Shown: positions 18,518 through 28,782, counted from the first letter of the stretch. The stretch: DNA of 64,000 nt from Pseudomonas sp. ANT_H4 (GCF_008369295.1 NZ_VOBG01000006.1:236076-300075), one strand, 5' to 3'. The notes: generated by a model not told the origin, from the sequence alone. Made by a program: numbers and translations.

Positions 18518-19459
18518 ATGACTCACCCAATCGTCGTGGCGGCACTGTATAAGTTCGTCACCCTCGAAGATTACGTCGCCCTGCGCGAGCCGCTGTTGCA
18601 GGCGATGGTCGACAACGGCGTCAAAGGCACTTTGCTGATCGCCGAAGAAGGCATCAACGGCACTGTTTCCGGTAGCCGCGAAGGCATCGACGGGCTGATG
18701 GCCTGGCTCAAGAACGACCCACGCATGGACGACATCGACCACAAAGAGTCGTACTGCGACGATCAGCCGTTCTACCGCACCAAGGTCAAGCTCAAGAAAG
18801 AGATCGTGACCCTGGGCGTCGAAGGCGTCGACCCCAACAAAAAAGTCGGCACCTACGTCAACCCGCAAGACTGGAATGCCTTGATCAGCGACCCAGAAGT
18901 GTTGCTGATCGACACCCGTAACGACTACGAAGTGTCCATCGGCACCTTTGAAGGTGCGATCGACCCGAAGACCACCAGCTTTCGCGAATTTCCCGACTAC
19001 ATCAAAGCCAACTTCGACCCGGCCAAACACAAGAAAGTCGCCATGTTCTGCACCGGCGGCATTCGTTGTGAAAAGGCGTCGAGCTATATGCTCAGCGAGG
19101 GCTTTGACGAGGTCTATCACCTCAAGGGCGGCATCCTCAAATACCTCGAAGAGGTGCCTTTGGAAGAAACCAAATGGCAGGGTGACTGCTTTGTTTTCGA
19201 TAATCGGGTGACCGTGCGCCATGATTTGAGCGAAGGTGACTACGATCAATGTCACGCCTGCCGCACACCGGTTAGTGTAGAGGATCGCCTATCCGAGCAT
19301 TACGTGGCCGGCATCAGTTGCCCCCATTGCTGGGATAAGCTCTCCGAGAAGACCCGTCGCAGTGCGACCGACCGACAAAAGCAGATTGAACTGGCCAAGG
19401 CCCGCAATATGCCGCACCCGATTGGCTACAACTACAAGCAATCATCCACCGAGACTTAA
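18518..19459 (+). CDS. trhO: Oxygen-dependent tRNA uridine(34) hydroxylase (rhodanese-like)
   Basis: 313 residues. An N-terminal acylphosphatase-like region ([11 protein letters not shown]) is followed by a rhodanese domain at about residues 124-218 with the catalytic loop [10 protein letters not shown] (Cys178), then a C-terminal cysteine pair region (CHAC, CPHC). This is the YceA/TrhO family, which hydroxylates U34 of certain tRNAs on the way to cmo5U-type modifications. A ribosome site CTGGAGAG precedes the ATG. The DsbA-like gene starts 3 bp after its stop. Confidence 0.93.
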   Translation: MTHPIVVAALYKFVTLEDYVALREPLLQAMVDNGVKGTLLIAEEGINGTVSGSREGIDGLMAWLKNDPRMDDIDHKESYCDDQPFYRTKVKLKKEIVTLGVEGVDPNKKVGTYVNPQDWNALISDPEVLLIDTRNDYEVSIGTFEGAIDPKTTSFREFPDYIKANFDPAKHKKVAMFCTGGIRCEKASSYMLSEGFDEVYHLKGGILKYLEEVPLEETKWQGDCFVFDNRVTVRHDLSEGDYDQCHACRTPVSVEDRLSEHYVAGISCPHCWDKLSEKTRRSATDRQKQIELAKARNMPHPIGYNYKQSSTET

Positions 19460-19462
19460 GTC

Positions 19463-20098
19463 ATGTCCGTGCGCCTGCTCTATGTAATGGATCCGATGTG
19501 CTCCTGGTGCTGGGGTTTTGCCCCGGTGGCCAAGGCGCTGGTTGAGCAGGCCCACGCCGCCGGCGTTGAGTTGCACCTGGTGGTGGGCGGTTTGCGCACT
19601 GGCAGTGGCGCGTCGCTGGAGCCAACCACTCGGCGCTACATCCTGGAGCATTGGCAGGCAGTAGCTGAAGCCACCGGCCAGCCGTTCAAGCTGGACGGCG
19701 CCTTGCCCGACGGTTTTGTCTACGATACCGAGCCGGCCTGTCGCGCCTTGGTCACGGCCCGAAGCCTGGCGCCGGATTGCGCCTGGACCTTGCTCGGGCT
19801 GATCCAGCAGGCATTTTATGTCGAAGGCCGCGACGTCACCCGTGCCAACGTGCTGGTGGAACTGGCCGAGACCGCTGGTGTGCCGCGCATCGAATTTGCC
19901 GAAGCCTTTGATCGTGCCGAACAGCATGCTGCCACGGCTGCCGATTTTACCTGGGTCCTGGACCTGGGCATCGCCGGTTTCCCCACCTTGCTGGCCGAAC
20001 GAAACGGCCAGTTGGCCTTGCTCACCAATGGCTACCAGCCGCTGTCCGAGTTGTCACCATTGCTCGGTCGCTGGTTGGAGCGCGCCGCCTGTGCATGA
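19463..20098 (+). CDS. DsbA family (thioredoxin-fold) protein with CSWC motif
   Basis: 211 residues opening YVMDPMCSWCWGFAPVAKAL. The CxxC pair is Cys13-Cys16 and the conserved cis-proline region reads IAGFPTLLAE. There is no signal peptide, so it is a cytoplasmic DsbA/FrnE-type thiol oxidoreductase rather than periplasmic DsbA. Packed against trhO and overlapping the ABC gene, it probably lies in one transcript. The partner is unknown. Confidence 0.85.
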   Translation: MSVRLLYVMDPMCSWCWGFAPVAKALVEQAHAAGVELHLVVGGLRTGSGASLEPTTRRYILEHWQAVAEATGQPFKLDGALPDGFVYDTEPACRALVTARSLAPDCAWTLLGLIQQAFYVEGRDVTRANVLVELAETAGVPRIEFAEAFDRAEQHAATAADFTWVLDLGIAGFPTLLAERNGQLALLTNGYQPLSELSPLLGRWLERAACA

Positions 20099-21911
20099 TC
20101 AGCCCGACAGCACTGAGCAATCCGAACGAGTGGATCGGCTGACCTGGGCGCAAGTCCGTCGCTTGGCCCTGCATCACAAGAAATCCTTGTGGACCGCCAA
20201 TGGCGTTGCCGTCTTGGCAACCCTGTGCAGCGTGCCGATTCCCTTGTTGTTGCCGCTGTTGGTGGACGAAGTCTTGCTGGGCCATGGCGACGCAGCCTTG
20301 AAGGTGATGAATCACGCGCTCCCATCGGGCTGGCAGCAAGCCGCCGGTTATATCGGCCTGATGCTGCTGGTGACACTGTTGCTGCGCTGCGGCGCCCTGG
20401 TGTTCAACGTAGTGCAGGCGCGTTTGTTTGCGCGGTTGGCCAAGGACATCGTCTATCGCATTCGCGTGCGGCTGATCGAACGGCTCAAGCGCATTTCCCT
20501 CAGTGAGTACGAAAGCCTGGGCAGCGGCACCGTCACCACCCACCTGGTTACCGACCTTGATACGTTGGACAAGTTTGTCGGCGAGACCCTGAGCCGGTTC
20601 CTGGTGGCCATGCTGACCCTGGTGGGCACTTCCGGGATACTGATGTGGATGCATTGGAAGCTGGCGCTGTTGATCCTGTTGTTCAACCCGCTGGTGATCT
20701 ACGCCACGGTGCAATTGGGCAAGCGGGTCAAACACCTGAAAAAGCTGGAAAACGACAGCACCTCGCGGTTTACCCAGGCCCTTACCGAAACCCTCGATGC
20801 CATTCAGGAAGTGCGCGCCGGCAACCGCCAGGGATTTTTCCTCGGGCGCCTGGGTCAGCGTGCCCAGGAAGTGCGGGATTTTGCGGTCAACTCCCAGTGG
20901 AAAAGCGATGCGTCCAGCCGCGCCAGTGGGTTGCTGTTTCAGTTTGGCATCGACATCTTCCGTGCGGCGGCGATGCTCACCGTGCTGTTTTCCGACCTGT
21001 CCATCGGCCAGATGCTCGCGGTGTTCAGCTATCTGTGGTTCATGATCGGCCCGGTGGAACAACTGCTGAACCTGCAATACGCCTACTACGCGGCGGGCGG
21101 TGCGCTGACGCGGATCAATGAACTGCTGGCGCGCGCCGACGAGCCGCAATATGCCGGCGGCGATGACCCGTTTGTGGGGCGTGAAACCGTGGGTATCGAA
21201 GTGCGCGGCCTGAACTTCGGTTATGGCGAGGATTTGGTGCTCGATCAGCTAAATCTGGTGATCGCGCCGGGAGAGAAAGTGGCCATTGTTGGTGCCAGCG
21301 GCGGCGGTAAAAGTACCCTGGTGCAACTGTTGCTGGGGCTTTACACGCCGCAGTCGGGCAGTATTCGTTTTGGTGGCTCGACCCAGCAGGAGATAGGCCT
21401 TGCGACCATTCGGGAGAATGTCGCCGTCGTGCTGCAGCACCCGGCGCTGTTCAATGATACCGTGCGTGCCAACCTGACCATGGGCCGTGAGCGCAGCGAT
21501 CAAGCGTGCTGGCAGGCCCTTGAAATTGCCCAGTTGGATGCGACGGTCAAGGCACTGCCCCTGGGCCTGGACAGTGTAGTGGGACGTTCCGGGGTGCGAT
21601 TCTCTGGTGGCCAGCGTCAGCGGCTGGCCATTGCGCGGATGGTCCTGGCGGAACCGAAAGTGGTAATCCTCGACGAAGCCACGTCAGCCCTGGATGCGGC
21701 GACCGAGTACAACCTGCATCAGGCGCTGGCGCGGTTTCTCAGTGGCCGTACTACACTGATTATTGCTCACCGTTTGTCGGCGGTGAAACAGGCCGATAGG
21801 GTGCTGGTATTCGACGGCGGGCATATCGCCGAAGATGGCGACCACCAGCAACTGATTGCCGACGGTGGTCTTTACGCCAAACTTTATGGCCATTTGCAAC
21901 AAGTGCGCTAA
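20091..21911 (+). CDS. ABC transporter, fused permease and ATPase
   Basis: 606 residues from the GTG at 20091, which overlaps the end of the DsbA-like gene by 8 bases; GGAG lies 11 bases upstream. Much longer readings from 19818 are artefacts inside the DsbA gene. The six-helix export permease covers residues 1 to about 335. The ATPase has Walker A GASGGGKST, signature FSGGQRQR and Walker B VVILDEATSALD. This is an MsbA/LmrA-like half transporter working as a dimer. The substrate is not evident. Confidence 0.88.
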   Translation: MHDQPDSTEQSERVDRLTWAQVRRLALHHKKSLWTANGVAVLATLCSVPIPLLLPLLVDEVLLGHGDAALKVMNHALPSGWQQAAGYIGLMLLVTLLLRCGALVFNVVQARLFARLAKDIVYRIRVRLIERLKRISLSEYESLGSGTVTTHLVTDLDTLDKFVGETLSRFLVAMLTLVGTSGILMWMHWKLALLILLFNPLVIYATVQLGKRVKHLKKLENDSTSRFTQALTETLDAIQEVRAGNRQGFFLGRLGQRAQEVRDFAVNSQWKSDASSRASGLLFQFGIDIFRAAAMLTVLFSDLSIGQMLAVFSYLWFMIGPVEQLLNLQYAYYAAGGALTRINELLARADEPQYAGGDDPFVGRETVGIEVRGLNFGYGEDLVLDQLNLVIAPGEKVAIVGASGGGKSTLVQLLLGLYTPQSGSIRFGGSTQQEIGLATIRENVAVVLQHPALFNDTVRANLTMGRERSDQACWQALEIAQLDATVKALPLGLDSVVGRSGVRFSGGQRQRLAIARMVLAEPKVVILDEATSALDAATEYNLHQALARFLSGRTTLIIAHRLSAVKQADRVLVFDGGHIAEDGDHQQLIADGGLYAKLYGHLQQVR

Positions 21912-22006
21912 ATCGTTTCCGGACATTCATTCGCAGTCATCGAATTTAGCCTAGGCTGTGCTGTCAGGAGCGGTTTTCACTCGCCTGTGCTGGTGCAAGG
22001 GACCTC

Positions 22007-24481
22007 ATGAAGCAAAAGCGGACTCTCGGAGTAACTCTCGAAACGCCACGGTTGCTGGGCATCATCTGGCCCTTTATCGCGGTTGTGCTGCTCCAGGCAT
22101 TGTTAGGTTGTGTCAGTCTCTACATGCTTTCGGCAGTGCGGGGCTATGTGGCTGGCGAAAGCCTGTGGTCCAAGGGCCAGAAAGACGCCATCTATTACCT
22201 GACCCTGTACGCCGACAACCGCGATCAAGCCACCTTCCTCAAATACCAGAACGCCATTGCCGTGCCTCAGGGAGGCCATGAGCTGCGGGTCGCCCTTGAC
22301 CGCTCCAGCCCGGACCTGACCGGGGCGCGCCTGGGCATTCTCAAGGGTGGAAACCATCCCGACGACGTGTCGAACCTGATCTGGCTGTACCTCAACTTCC
22401 GCCATTTCAGTTACCTGGAAAAAGCCATCGAACTGTGGACCATAGGCGATGGTTACTTGGTGCAACTGGATGACCTGGCGCAGGAGATGCACCGGGCAAT
22501 CATTGCCAATCAGGCGAGCAGTGATGATATCCGGGGCTGGAAAGAACACATCATCGCCATCAACGAAGAGGTGACGCCGGCCGCCAAGGCTTTCAGCGAT
22601 GCCTTGGGTGAAGGCTCGCGGGTAATTCTGCGCTTGCTGTTGATCACCAACCTGGCCACGACATTGGGGCTCATCGCCCTGGCGCTGTTGCGCACCCGTA
22701 AGCTGCTTGCCCAGCGCCATGCGTTTGCCGATGCTTTGCAGGTCGAGAAGGAGCGGGCCCAGATCACCCTTGAATTCATCGGTGACGCCGTTATCACCAC
22801 CGATGTCGACGGTGCCATCGCCTACATGAACCCGGCAGCGGAGTCGCTGACGCACTGGAGGGCGGCCCAGGCTCAGGGTTTGCCCTTGGGGGCGTTGTTC
22901 AACCTGCTGGATGAAAATGCCCAGTCTGATGATTTTACCCTGATCGAACACATTCTTGGTGGCCAACTCAGTGGCGGCAGCGAGCATTCAAAACTGATCC
23001 AGCGCCTGGACGGCAGCACGGTTTCGGTGACCTTGGTGGGCGCGCCTATCCGCAGCGCCGGCAAGGTCAGCGGCGCGGTGCTGGTGCTGCACGACATGAC
23101 TCAAGAGCGCCAATACATTGCCAATCTGTCCTGGCAGGCGACTCATGACGCCTTGACCGGGCTGTCCAACCGCCGTGAGTTCGAATACCGCCTGGAGCAG
23201 GTGCTGCACAGTGTGGGACGCCAGCAAACGGGGCGGCATGCCTTGATGTTTCTCGATCTGGATCAGTTCAAGCTGGTCAACGACACCTGTGGTCACGCCG
23301 CAGGGGATGAGTTGTTGCGACATATCTGTGCGTTGTTGCAATCCGACCTGCGCGAGGGCGACACGCTGGCCCGCCTGGGTGGTGATGAGTTTGGCATTTT
23401 GCTGGAAAACTGCCCGGCAGAAGTGGCCGAGAAGATCGCCGAAAGCCTGCGCCATACCGTGCAAAACCTGCATTTTGTCTGGAAGGGACGGCCTTTTGTC
23501 ACCACTGTCAGCATCGGCCTGGTGCACATCTCGCAAACCCCTACCACCCTTGAAACGTCACTGCGGGCTGCGGATATGGCCTGCTACATGGCCAAGGAGA
23601 AGGGCCGTAACCGGGTGCAGGTCTATCACGCCGATGACTCGGAGTTGTCCCTGCGTTTTGGCGAGATGGCGTGGGTGCAGCGCTTGCACATGGCGCTTGA
23701 GGAAGACCGTTTTTGCCTGTATGCCCAGGAGATCGCGCCGCTCGGTCGTACCGATCCTGGCGATGGCCATATTGAGATCCTGCTGCGCCTGCATGATGAG
23801 GCCGGTCGGATCATCTTGCCCAACAGCTTTATTCCTGCCGCGGAACGCTATGGCCTGATGACTTCGCTGGACCGTTGGGTGGTGGAGAATGTGTTCAGGG
23901 TCATTGCCAAGTGCATGATCGAGCGCCCAGGCCGGCCCATGGCCATGTGTGCGATCAATCTGTCAGGCATAACCATTGGTGATGAAGACTTTTTGGGCTT
24001 TTTACGTGAGAAGTTCAAGGCTTACAGCATTCCTCCACAAATGATTTGTTTTGAAATTACTGAGACCAGTGCTATTTCAAATCTCGGAAGTGCAATTCGT
24101 TTTATTAATGAACTCAAAGAGTTAGGTTGTCACTTTTCCCTGGATGACTTCTGCCCCGGAATGTCCTCATTCGCTTACCTTAAACATTTACCTGTAGACT
24201 TCCTGAAGATCGATGGAAGTTTCGTAAAAGATATGCTGGACGACCCGATTAACCGCGCTATGGTCGAAGTGATCAATCACATCGGTCATGTCATGGGTAA
24301 ATGCACAATTGCCGAATTTGTCGAGACACCGCAAATCGAACAAGCCTTGCTTGAAATTGGTGTGGACTACGCTCAGGGCTACCTGATTGAGCGTCCGCAA
24401 TTGTTTACCTTTGACAGTTTGCAGTGTCGACCTGTGCGACCGCAGCCTCTGTTATTCAAGGCGCCCGGCACGTTCCGCTGA
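22007..24481 (+). CDS. Membrane PAS-GGDEF-EAL c-di-GMP protein, RbdA-like
   Basis: 824 residues: membrane segments near 16-38 and 206-228 flanking a periplasmic sensor region, a PAS domain (about 246-360), a GGDEF domain with intact RLGGDEFG (458-462) and an EAL domain. The EAL signature reads EILLRL (Glu590). Other phosphodiesterase residues look kept: INLSG, FEITET, LDDFCPG and LKIDGSFV. Order and length match P. aeruginosa RbdA, a phosphodiesterase promoting biofilm dispersal; orthology is inferred. The stretch from about 23985 to 24420 is clearly AT-richer than the rest of the gene. Confidence 0.87.
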   Translation: MKQKRTLGVTLETPRLLGIIWPFIAVVLLQALLGCVSLYMLSAVRGYVAGESLWSKGQKDAIYYLTLYADNRDQATFLKYQNAIAVPQGGHELRVALDRSSPDLTGARLGILKGGNHPDDVSNLIWLYLNFRHFSYLEKAIELWTIGDGYLVQLDDLAQEMHRAIIANQASSDDIRGWKEHIIAINEEVTPAAKAFSDALGEGSRVILRLLLITNLATTLGLIALALLRTRKLLAQRHAFADALQVEKERAQITLEFIGDAVITTDVDGAIAYMNPAAESLTHWRAAQAQGLPLGALFNLLDENAQSDDFTLIEHILGGQLSGGSEHSKLIQRLDGSTVSVTLVGAPIRSAGKVSGAVLVLHDMTQERQYIANLSWQATHDALTGLSNRREFEYRLEQVLHSVGRQQTGRHALMFLDLDQFKLVNDTCGHAAGDELLRHICALLQSDLREGDTLARLGGDEFGILLENCPAEVAEKIAESLRHTVQNLHFVWKGRPFVTTVSIGLVHISQTPTTLETSLRAADMACYMAKEKGRNRVQVYHADDSELSLRFGEMAWVQRLHMALEEDRFCLYAQEIAPLGRTDPGDGHIEILLRLHDEAGRIILPNSFIPAAERYGLMTSLDRWVVENVFRVIAKCMIERPGRPMAMCAINLSGITIGDEDFLGFLREKFKAYSIPPQMICFEITETSAISNLGSAIRFINELKELGCHFSLDDFCPGMSSFAYLKHLPVDFLKIDGSFVKDMLDDPINRAMVEVINHIGHVMGKCTIAEFVETPQIEQALLEIGVDYAQGYLIERPQLFTFDSLQCRPVRPQPLLFKAPGTFR

Positions 24482-24527
24482 AACATTCGCTGGTCTGTAT
24501 ACATCACAAATCAAAAGGAGCCCGACA

Positions 24528-25319
24528 GTGATCGACACATTCAACAGAACCGGCCCGCTTATGGAAGCCTCAAGTTACCCAGCCTGGGCTCAGCAATTGA
24601 TCCAGGACTGTAGCGAGAGCAAGCGCCGGGTTGTCGAACACGAACTGTACCAGCGCATGCGCGATAACAAGCTCAGCGCCAAGACCATGCGTCACTACCT
24701 GATTGGTGGGTGGCCGGTGGTTGAACAGTTTGCGTTGTACATGGCACAAAACCTCACCAAGACCAAATTTGCCCGTCATCCTGGTGAAGACATGGCGCGG
24801 CGCTGGCTGATGCGCAATATTCGCGTGGAACTAAATCACGCCGATTATTGGGTGGACTGGGCACGTGCCCATGGTGTCAGCCTGGAAGCGTTGCAAGCGC
24901 AGAACGTGCCGCCTGAGCTGCACGCACTGAGTCATTGGTGCTGGCACACCAGTTCGGCCGATTCGTTGATTGTTGCCATTGCTGCCACCAACTATGCCAT
25001 CGAGGGTGCCACTGGGGAGTGGTCTGCGCTGGTGTGCTCAACAGGTGTCTACGCGGCGGCCTTCCCTGAGGACGACCGTAAGCGTGCAATGAAATGGCTG
25101 AAGATGCATGCCCAATACGATGACGCCCACCCATGGGAGGCGCTGGAAATCATCTGCACCCTGGCCGGGATGAGTCCGAGCAAGGCCCTGCAGGTTGAGT
25201 TGCGCCAGGCAGTGTGCAAGAGCTACGACTATATGTACCTGTTCCTGGAGCGTTGCATGCAGCTGGAGAAAGCACCGGTTGCCCGCGAGCGTCAGGCGCT
25301 GGCCACCAGCGAAGCCTGA
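24528..25319 (+). CDS. TenA-like / haem-oxygenase-fold protein
   Basis: 263 residues from the GTG at 24528, which follows AAAAGGAG by 7 bases; an internal ATG at 24561 is the alternative. All-helical, with VVEHELYQRM, MRHYLIGGWPVVEQF and NYAIEGATGEW, features of the TenA/THI-4 haem-oxygenase-like superfamily. Such proteins include aminopyrimidine hydrolases and iron-dependent oxidases; no thiamine genes adjoin. The function is not assignable beyond the fold. Confidence 0.75.
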   Translation: MIDTFNRTGPLMEASSYPAWAQQLIQDCSESKRRVVEHELYQRMRDNKLSAKTMRHYLIGGWPVVEQFALYMAQNLTKTKFARHPGEDMARRWLMRNIRVELNHADYWVDWARAHGVSLEALQAQNVPPELHALSHWCWHTSSADSLIVAIAATNYAIEGATGEWSALVCSTGVYAAAFPEDDRKRAMKWLKMHAQYDDAHPWEALEIICTLAGMSPSKALQVELRQAVCKSYDYMYLFLERCMQLEKAPVARERQALATSEA

Positions 25320-25343
25320 CAACGGAGTGTGGCGGGGTGGCGG

Positions 25344-26270
25344 TTACCCCGCCATTGCCAGCCGGTTGCGGCCTTCGCGCTTGGCCACATACAAGGCATT
25401 GTCCGCCCGGCGCAACAGGCTCTCGGCGGACTCTCCCGGCAACAAGGTCGAGCAACCCAGGCTTACTGTCAATTCGATACGCGTTGTTTGCGCCCAGTAA
25501 TCCTGGGCCTGCGCCGCCTGGCGCAGTCGCTCGCCGACCATGGCCGCAGCATCCCGGCCGGTATTGGACAGCAGGATCAGAAACTCTTCCCCGCCAAAAC
25601 GAAACACCATGTCGACATTGCGCAACTGACTCTTGATCGAGGCCGCAACAGCCTTGAGTACCTTGTCGCCAGCGGCGTGGCCGTGGCTGTCATTGATAAG
25701 CTTGAAGTGATCGATGTCCAGCATCAGCAATGACAGCGGATGCAAGTGCCTGCGGGCCATATCGATTTCCCGCTGCAGGGTCTGGTCCATGGCGATGCGG
25801 TTACCGGTTTCGGTCAGCGGATCACGCAGGGCGCTGCGGGTTGCAACGCGATACAGCAGGGCGTTACGCATGGGGAAGAGCAGCGTTGCCAGCAGCGACT
25901 CCAGGTTGCCCAGCTCCTCTTCCGTGAAACGCTGGTTGCGTCGAAATACCAGTTCCCCGAGATGCTCGCCCTGATGGCTCAGGGTGTAGCTCACCGAGTG
26001 ATGGCCGCGCTGGCCGTACTCCAGGCGCAGGTCGCTGGTTTCGTGACGATATTGCAGGGCATCCAGTGGCACCAGCCTCTGAATTTCCCGAAAGAACAGG
26101 CCAAGAATGCGCTCTGGTTCCAGGCTGGTCTGCAATTGCAGGTTCAGTTGCTGGCGAAGCTGAGCAATGGTGGTGGGGCGTTGGGCTAGGAGGGAAGGCT
26201 GACCAAAGCCCAGGCGTTGCAATTTTTCACTGTCGAAGTCAATTGCGTTGGTCTGGGTCGGTGTTTTCAT
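25344..26270 (-). CDS. GGDEF domain diguanylate cyclase
   Basis: 308 residues from the ATG at 26270 (MKTPTQTNAIDFDSEKLQ). Residues 1 to about 140 form a GAF-like sensor region without membrane segments. The rest is a GGDEF domain with DIDHFKLINDSHGHAAGD, active site RFGGEEFL and AKREGRNR at the end. It should make c-di-GMP from two GTP. No obvious RxxD inhibitory site was seen. A GC hairpin (25331-25353) overlaps its stop and separates it from the convergent TenA-like gene. Confidence 0.88.
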   Translation of the reverse strand: MKTPTQTNAIDFDSEKLQRLGFGQPSLLAQRPTTIAQLRQQLNLQLQTSLEPERILGLFFREIQRLVPLDALQYRHETSDLRLEYGQRGHHSVSYTLSHQGEHLGELVFRRNQRFTEEELGNLESLLATLLFPMRNALLYRVATRSALRDPLTETGNRIAMDQTLQREIDMARRHLHPLSLLMLDIDHFKLINDSHGHAAGDKVLKAVAASIKSQLRNVDMVFRFGGEEFLILLSNTGRDAAAMVGERLRQAAQAQDYWAQTTRIELTVSLGCSTLLPGESAESLLRRADNALYVAKREGRNRLAMAG

Positions 26271-26608
26271 AAGCTGATGGCCTCTAAGCACATAACGCTG
26301 TCTTACAGGCTGGATGAGAGCAGTGATTGCCCAGCGACTGACTGTTCCCTCAGTTGCGTAAAACATGAGTAACAGTCTAGTCCGCTTTGCCGGGGGTGAT
26401 AACCCCTGCTCCCATGCCGTACATCTTGTCGGGGCACAACCTGTTTGAAACAGATTGGAGCGAAATTCGTGCCATTTCGTTCAGCTTATAAAAAATCGTT
26501 TTGATTCAAGCGGTTGGTAGCAGGAGCAGGCAACAAGCAAAAGACGGTTTATTGACGAAAGGGTTGCAGGCGCCAGCGAACCGTCTCCTGCACCCGTGGG
26601 GATGAGGC
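26271..26608. other. Intergenic region upstream of the GGDEF gene
   Basis: 338 bp between two minus-strand genes. It should carry the GGDEF promoter and the end of the yciK transcript. Two overlapping imperfect hairpins are visible: gggttgcagg / cctgcaccc (26560-26598) and agacggtt / aaccgtct (26542-26586). They are candidate terminators for yciK but lack a clean T-run. No gene seen. Confidence 0.45.
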
Positions 26609-27349
26609 TTATTGTGCGTCGAACGCCTGTCCATTGATGCCAGTACTGTCCGGACCCATCAGGTACAGGTACACCGGCATGATGTCTTCAGGCGTCGGGT
26701 TGTTGCTCGGGTTTTCTCCAGGGTAGGCCTGGGCGCGCATGCTGGTGCGAGTGGCGCCGGGGTTGATGCTGTTGGCGCGCACGGGGGCCACAGTGTCGAC
26801 CTCGTCGGCCAGGGTTTGCATCAGGCCTTCGGTGGCGAATTTCGACACCCCATAAGCGCCCCAATAAGCACGGCCCTTGCGGCCAACGCTGCTGGAGGTG
26901 AACACCACCGACGCGTCCAGGGACAGCTTGAGCAGTGGTAGCAGGGTGGCGGTGAGCATGAACATCGCATTGACGTTGACGTGCATCACCCGCATGAAGT
27001 TTTCGCCCGACAGCTGTTCGATTGGCGTGCGCGGGCCGATGATCGAGGCGTTGTGCAGCAGGCCGTCGAGGTGGCCGAATTCGTTTTCGATCATCGCCGC
27101 CAACTCATCGTATTGATGGGGCAGGGCGGTTTCCAGGTTGAACGGAATCACCACTGGCTGTGGGTGGCCGGCGGCTTCGATTTCATCGTAGACCTGGGTC
27201 AGGTTGGCTTCGGTCTTGCCCAGCAACAGCACGGTAGCGCCGTGAGCAGCGTAGGTTTTCGCCGCCGCCGCGCCAATCCCGCGACCGGCACCGGTTATCA
27301 GGATGACGCGGTCTTTGAGCAGTTCTGGGCGTGCGCAGTAATCAAACAT
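26609..27349 (-). CDS. yciK: YciK family SDR oxidoreductase
   Basis: 246 residues from the ATG at 27349 (MFDYCARPELLKDRVILITG), with GAGG upstream. It has the SDR motifs TGAGRGIG, LLHNAS, the catalytic Ser in VVFTSSSVGRKG, and YGVSK. YciK belongs to an SDR family of unknown physiological substrate. It is the third gene of the ubiG-mupP-yciK operon, an order I also recall in P. aeruginosa. Confidence 0.9.
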   Translation of the reverse strand: MFDYCARPELLKDRVILITGAGRGIGAAAAKTYAAHGATVLLLGKTEANLTQVYDEIEAAGHPQPVVIPFNLETALPHQYDELAAMIENEFGHLDGLLHNASIIGPRTPIEQLSGENFMRVMHVNVNAMFMLTATLLPLLKLSLDASVVFTSSSVGRKGRAYWGAYGVSKFATEGLMQTLADEVDTVAPVRANSINPGATRTSMRAQAYPGENPSNNPTPEDIMPVYLYLMGPDSTGINGQAFDAQ

Positions 27350-27383
27350 AAACAACCTCAACAGAATTCTTGTAGGAGCGTAA

Positions 27384-28055
27384 TCAGCAGCTGCAAAGCG
27401 CGTTATCCAGCACCTTGCGCAGCTCCAGCGGATGATCCACCACCACATCGGCGCCCCAGTGGCGTGGATTGTCATCGGGATGAATATAGCCGTAGGTCAC
27501 GGCCGCGGTTCGGGTGCCGGCGTCGCGCCCCGACTCGATATCCCGCAAGTCATCACCGACGAACAACACGCTGGCCGGGTCCAGGTCGAGCATCTTGCAG
27601 GCCAGGATCAGCGGCTCAGGGTCCGGTTTGCTGTTCGTCACATGGTCCGGGCAGATCAGTAGCGCTGAGCGCTGAGCCAGCCCCAACTGCTCCATGATCG
27701 GCTCGGCGAAGCGCAGTGGCTTGTTGGTGACCACGCCCCAGATCAGCTTGGATTTTTCAATGTCCGCCAGCAGTTCGGCCATGCCGTCGAACAGTTTGCT
27801 GTGGATCGCGCAACCTTTGAGGTAGCGTTCCAGGAACTCCAGACGCAGTTCTTCAAAACCTGGGGATTGCGGGTCCATGGAAAAGGTCACGGCGACCATG
27901 GCCCGGGCGCCGCCGGAAATTTCATCACGAATATGCTGGTCGGCAATCGGCGCCAGCCCACGGTCGGCGCGCATGGCCTGGCAGATGGCGATAAAGTCCG
28001 GCGCGGTGTCCAGCAGGGTACCGTCCATGTCGAAAAGAACCGCTCGCAACTTCAT
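27384..28055 (-). CDS. mupP: N-acetylmuramic acid 6-phosphate phosphatase
   Basis: 223 residues, a HAD phosphatase: nucleophile motif [13 protein letters not shown] at the N-terminus, VVTNKP, KPDPEPL and [16 protein letters not shown]. Its place between ubiG and yciK matches MupP, which dephosphorylates MurNAc-6-P in the Pseudomonas peptidoglycan recycling bypass giving fosfomycin tolerance (established for the family). It starts 4 bp after the ubiG stop. A phosphoglycolate phosphatase label would be the generic alternative. Confidence 0.88.
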   Translation of the reverse strand: MKLRAVLFDMDGTLLDTAPDFIAICQAMRADRGLAPIADQHIRDEISGGARAMVAVTFSMDPQSPGFEELRLEFLERYLKGCAIHSKLFDGMAELLADIEKSKLIWGVVTNKPLRFAEPIMEQLGLAQRSALLICPDHVTNSKPDPEPLILACKMLDLDPASVLFVGDDLRDIESGRDAGTRTAAVTYGYIHPDDNPRHWGADVVVDHPLELRKVLDNALCSC

Positions 28056-28059
28056 CGGC

Positions 28060-28758
28060 TTATTCCTCTCGCAGGGTCTGGATCATGTAGTTGACGTCAA
28101 CGTCGCTGGCCAGCTTGTAGTGCTTGGTCAGTGGGTTGTAGGTCAGGCCGATGATGTCCTTGACGGTCAGCCCGGCCTGGCGGCTCCAGGCTCCCAGTTC
28201 GGAAGGGCGGATGAATTTCTTGAAGTCGTGGGTGCCGCGAGGCAGCAGCTTCATGATGTATTCGGCACCGATGATCGCGAACAGGTAGGCCTTGGGATTG
28301 CGGTTGATGGTGGAGAAAAACACCTGGCCACCCGGCTTGACCATACGGAAGCAGGCGCGGATTACCGACGAAGGATCAGGAACGTGCTCCAGCATTTCCA
28401 GGCAGGTGACCACGTCGAACTGCTCAGGCATTTCCTCGGCCAGGCCTTCGGCGGTGATCTGCCGGTACTCTACGCTGACACCGGATTCCAGTTGGTGCAG
28501 TTGGGCCACGGCCAGCGGTGCTTCGCCCATGTCTATGCCCATTACGGTGGCACCGCGCAGTGCCATGGCTTCGCTGAGAATGCCGCCGCCGCAACCGACA
28601 TCCAGGATCTTCTTGCCAGCCAGGTTGACGCGTTCGTCGATCCAGTTGACCCGCAGCGGGTTGATATCGTGCAGGGGCTTGAACTCGCTTTCGCGGTCCC
28701 ACCAGCGATGGGCCAGGGCCTCGAATTTGGCGATTTCAGCGTGGTCGACGTTACTCAT
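28060..28758 (-). CDS. ubiG: Ubiquinone biosynthesis O-methyltransferase
   Basis: 232 residues from the ATG at 28758 ([20 protein letters not shown]), with AGAGGA upstream. The SAM-binding motif is [16 protein letters not shown], followed by [12 protein letters not shown]. UbiG does both O-methylations of ubiquinone synthesis. First gene of the ubiG-mupP-yciK operon. Confidence 0.95.
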   Translation of the reverse strand: MSNVDHAEIAKFEALAHRWWDRESEFKPLHDINPLRVNWIDERVNLAGKKILDVGCGGGILSEAMALRGATVMGIDMGEAPLAVAQLHQLESGVSVEYRQITAEGLAEEMPEQFDVVTCLEMLEHVPDPSSVIRACFRMVKPGGQVFFSTINRNPKAYLFAIIGAEYIMKLLPRGTHDFKKFIRPSELGAWSRQAGLTVKDIIGLTYNPLTKHYKLASDVDVNYMIQTLREE

Positions 28759-28782
28759 GGGGCATCCTCTAAAATCTGACAA

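Noticed and set aside
19818..20090. Upstream extension of the ABC transporter frame into the DsbA-like gene
   Set aside because: The extension is the shifted reading of the DsbA-like gene; the GTG at 20091 with GGAG upstream fits better.
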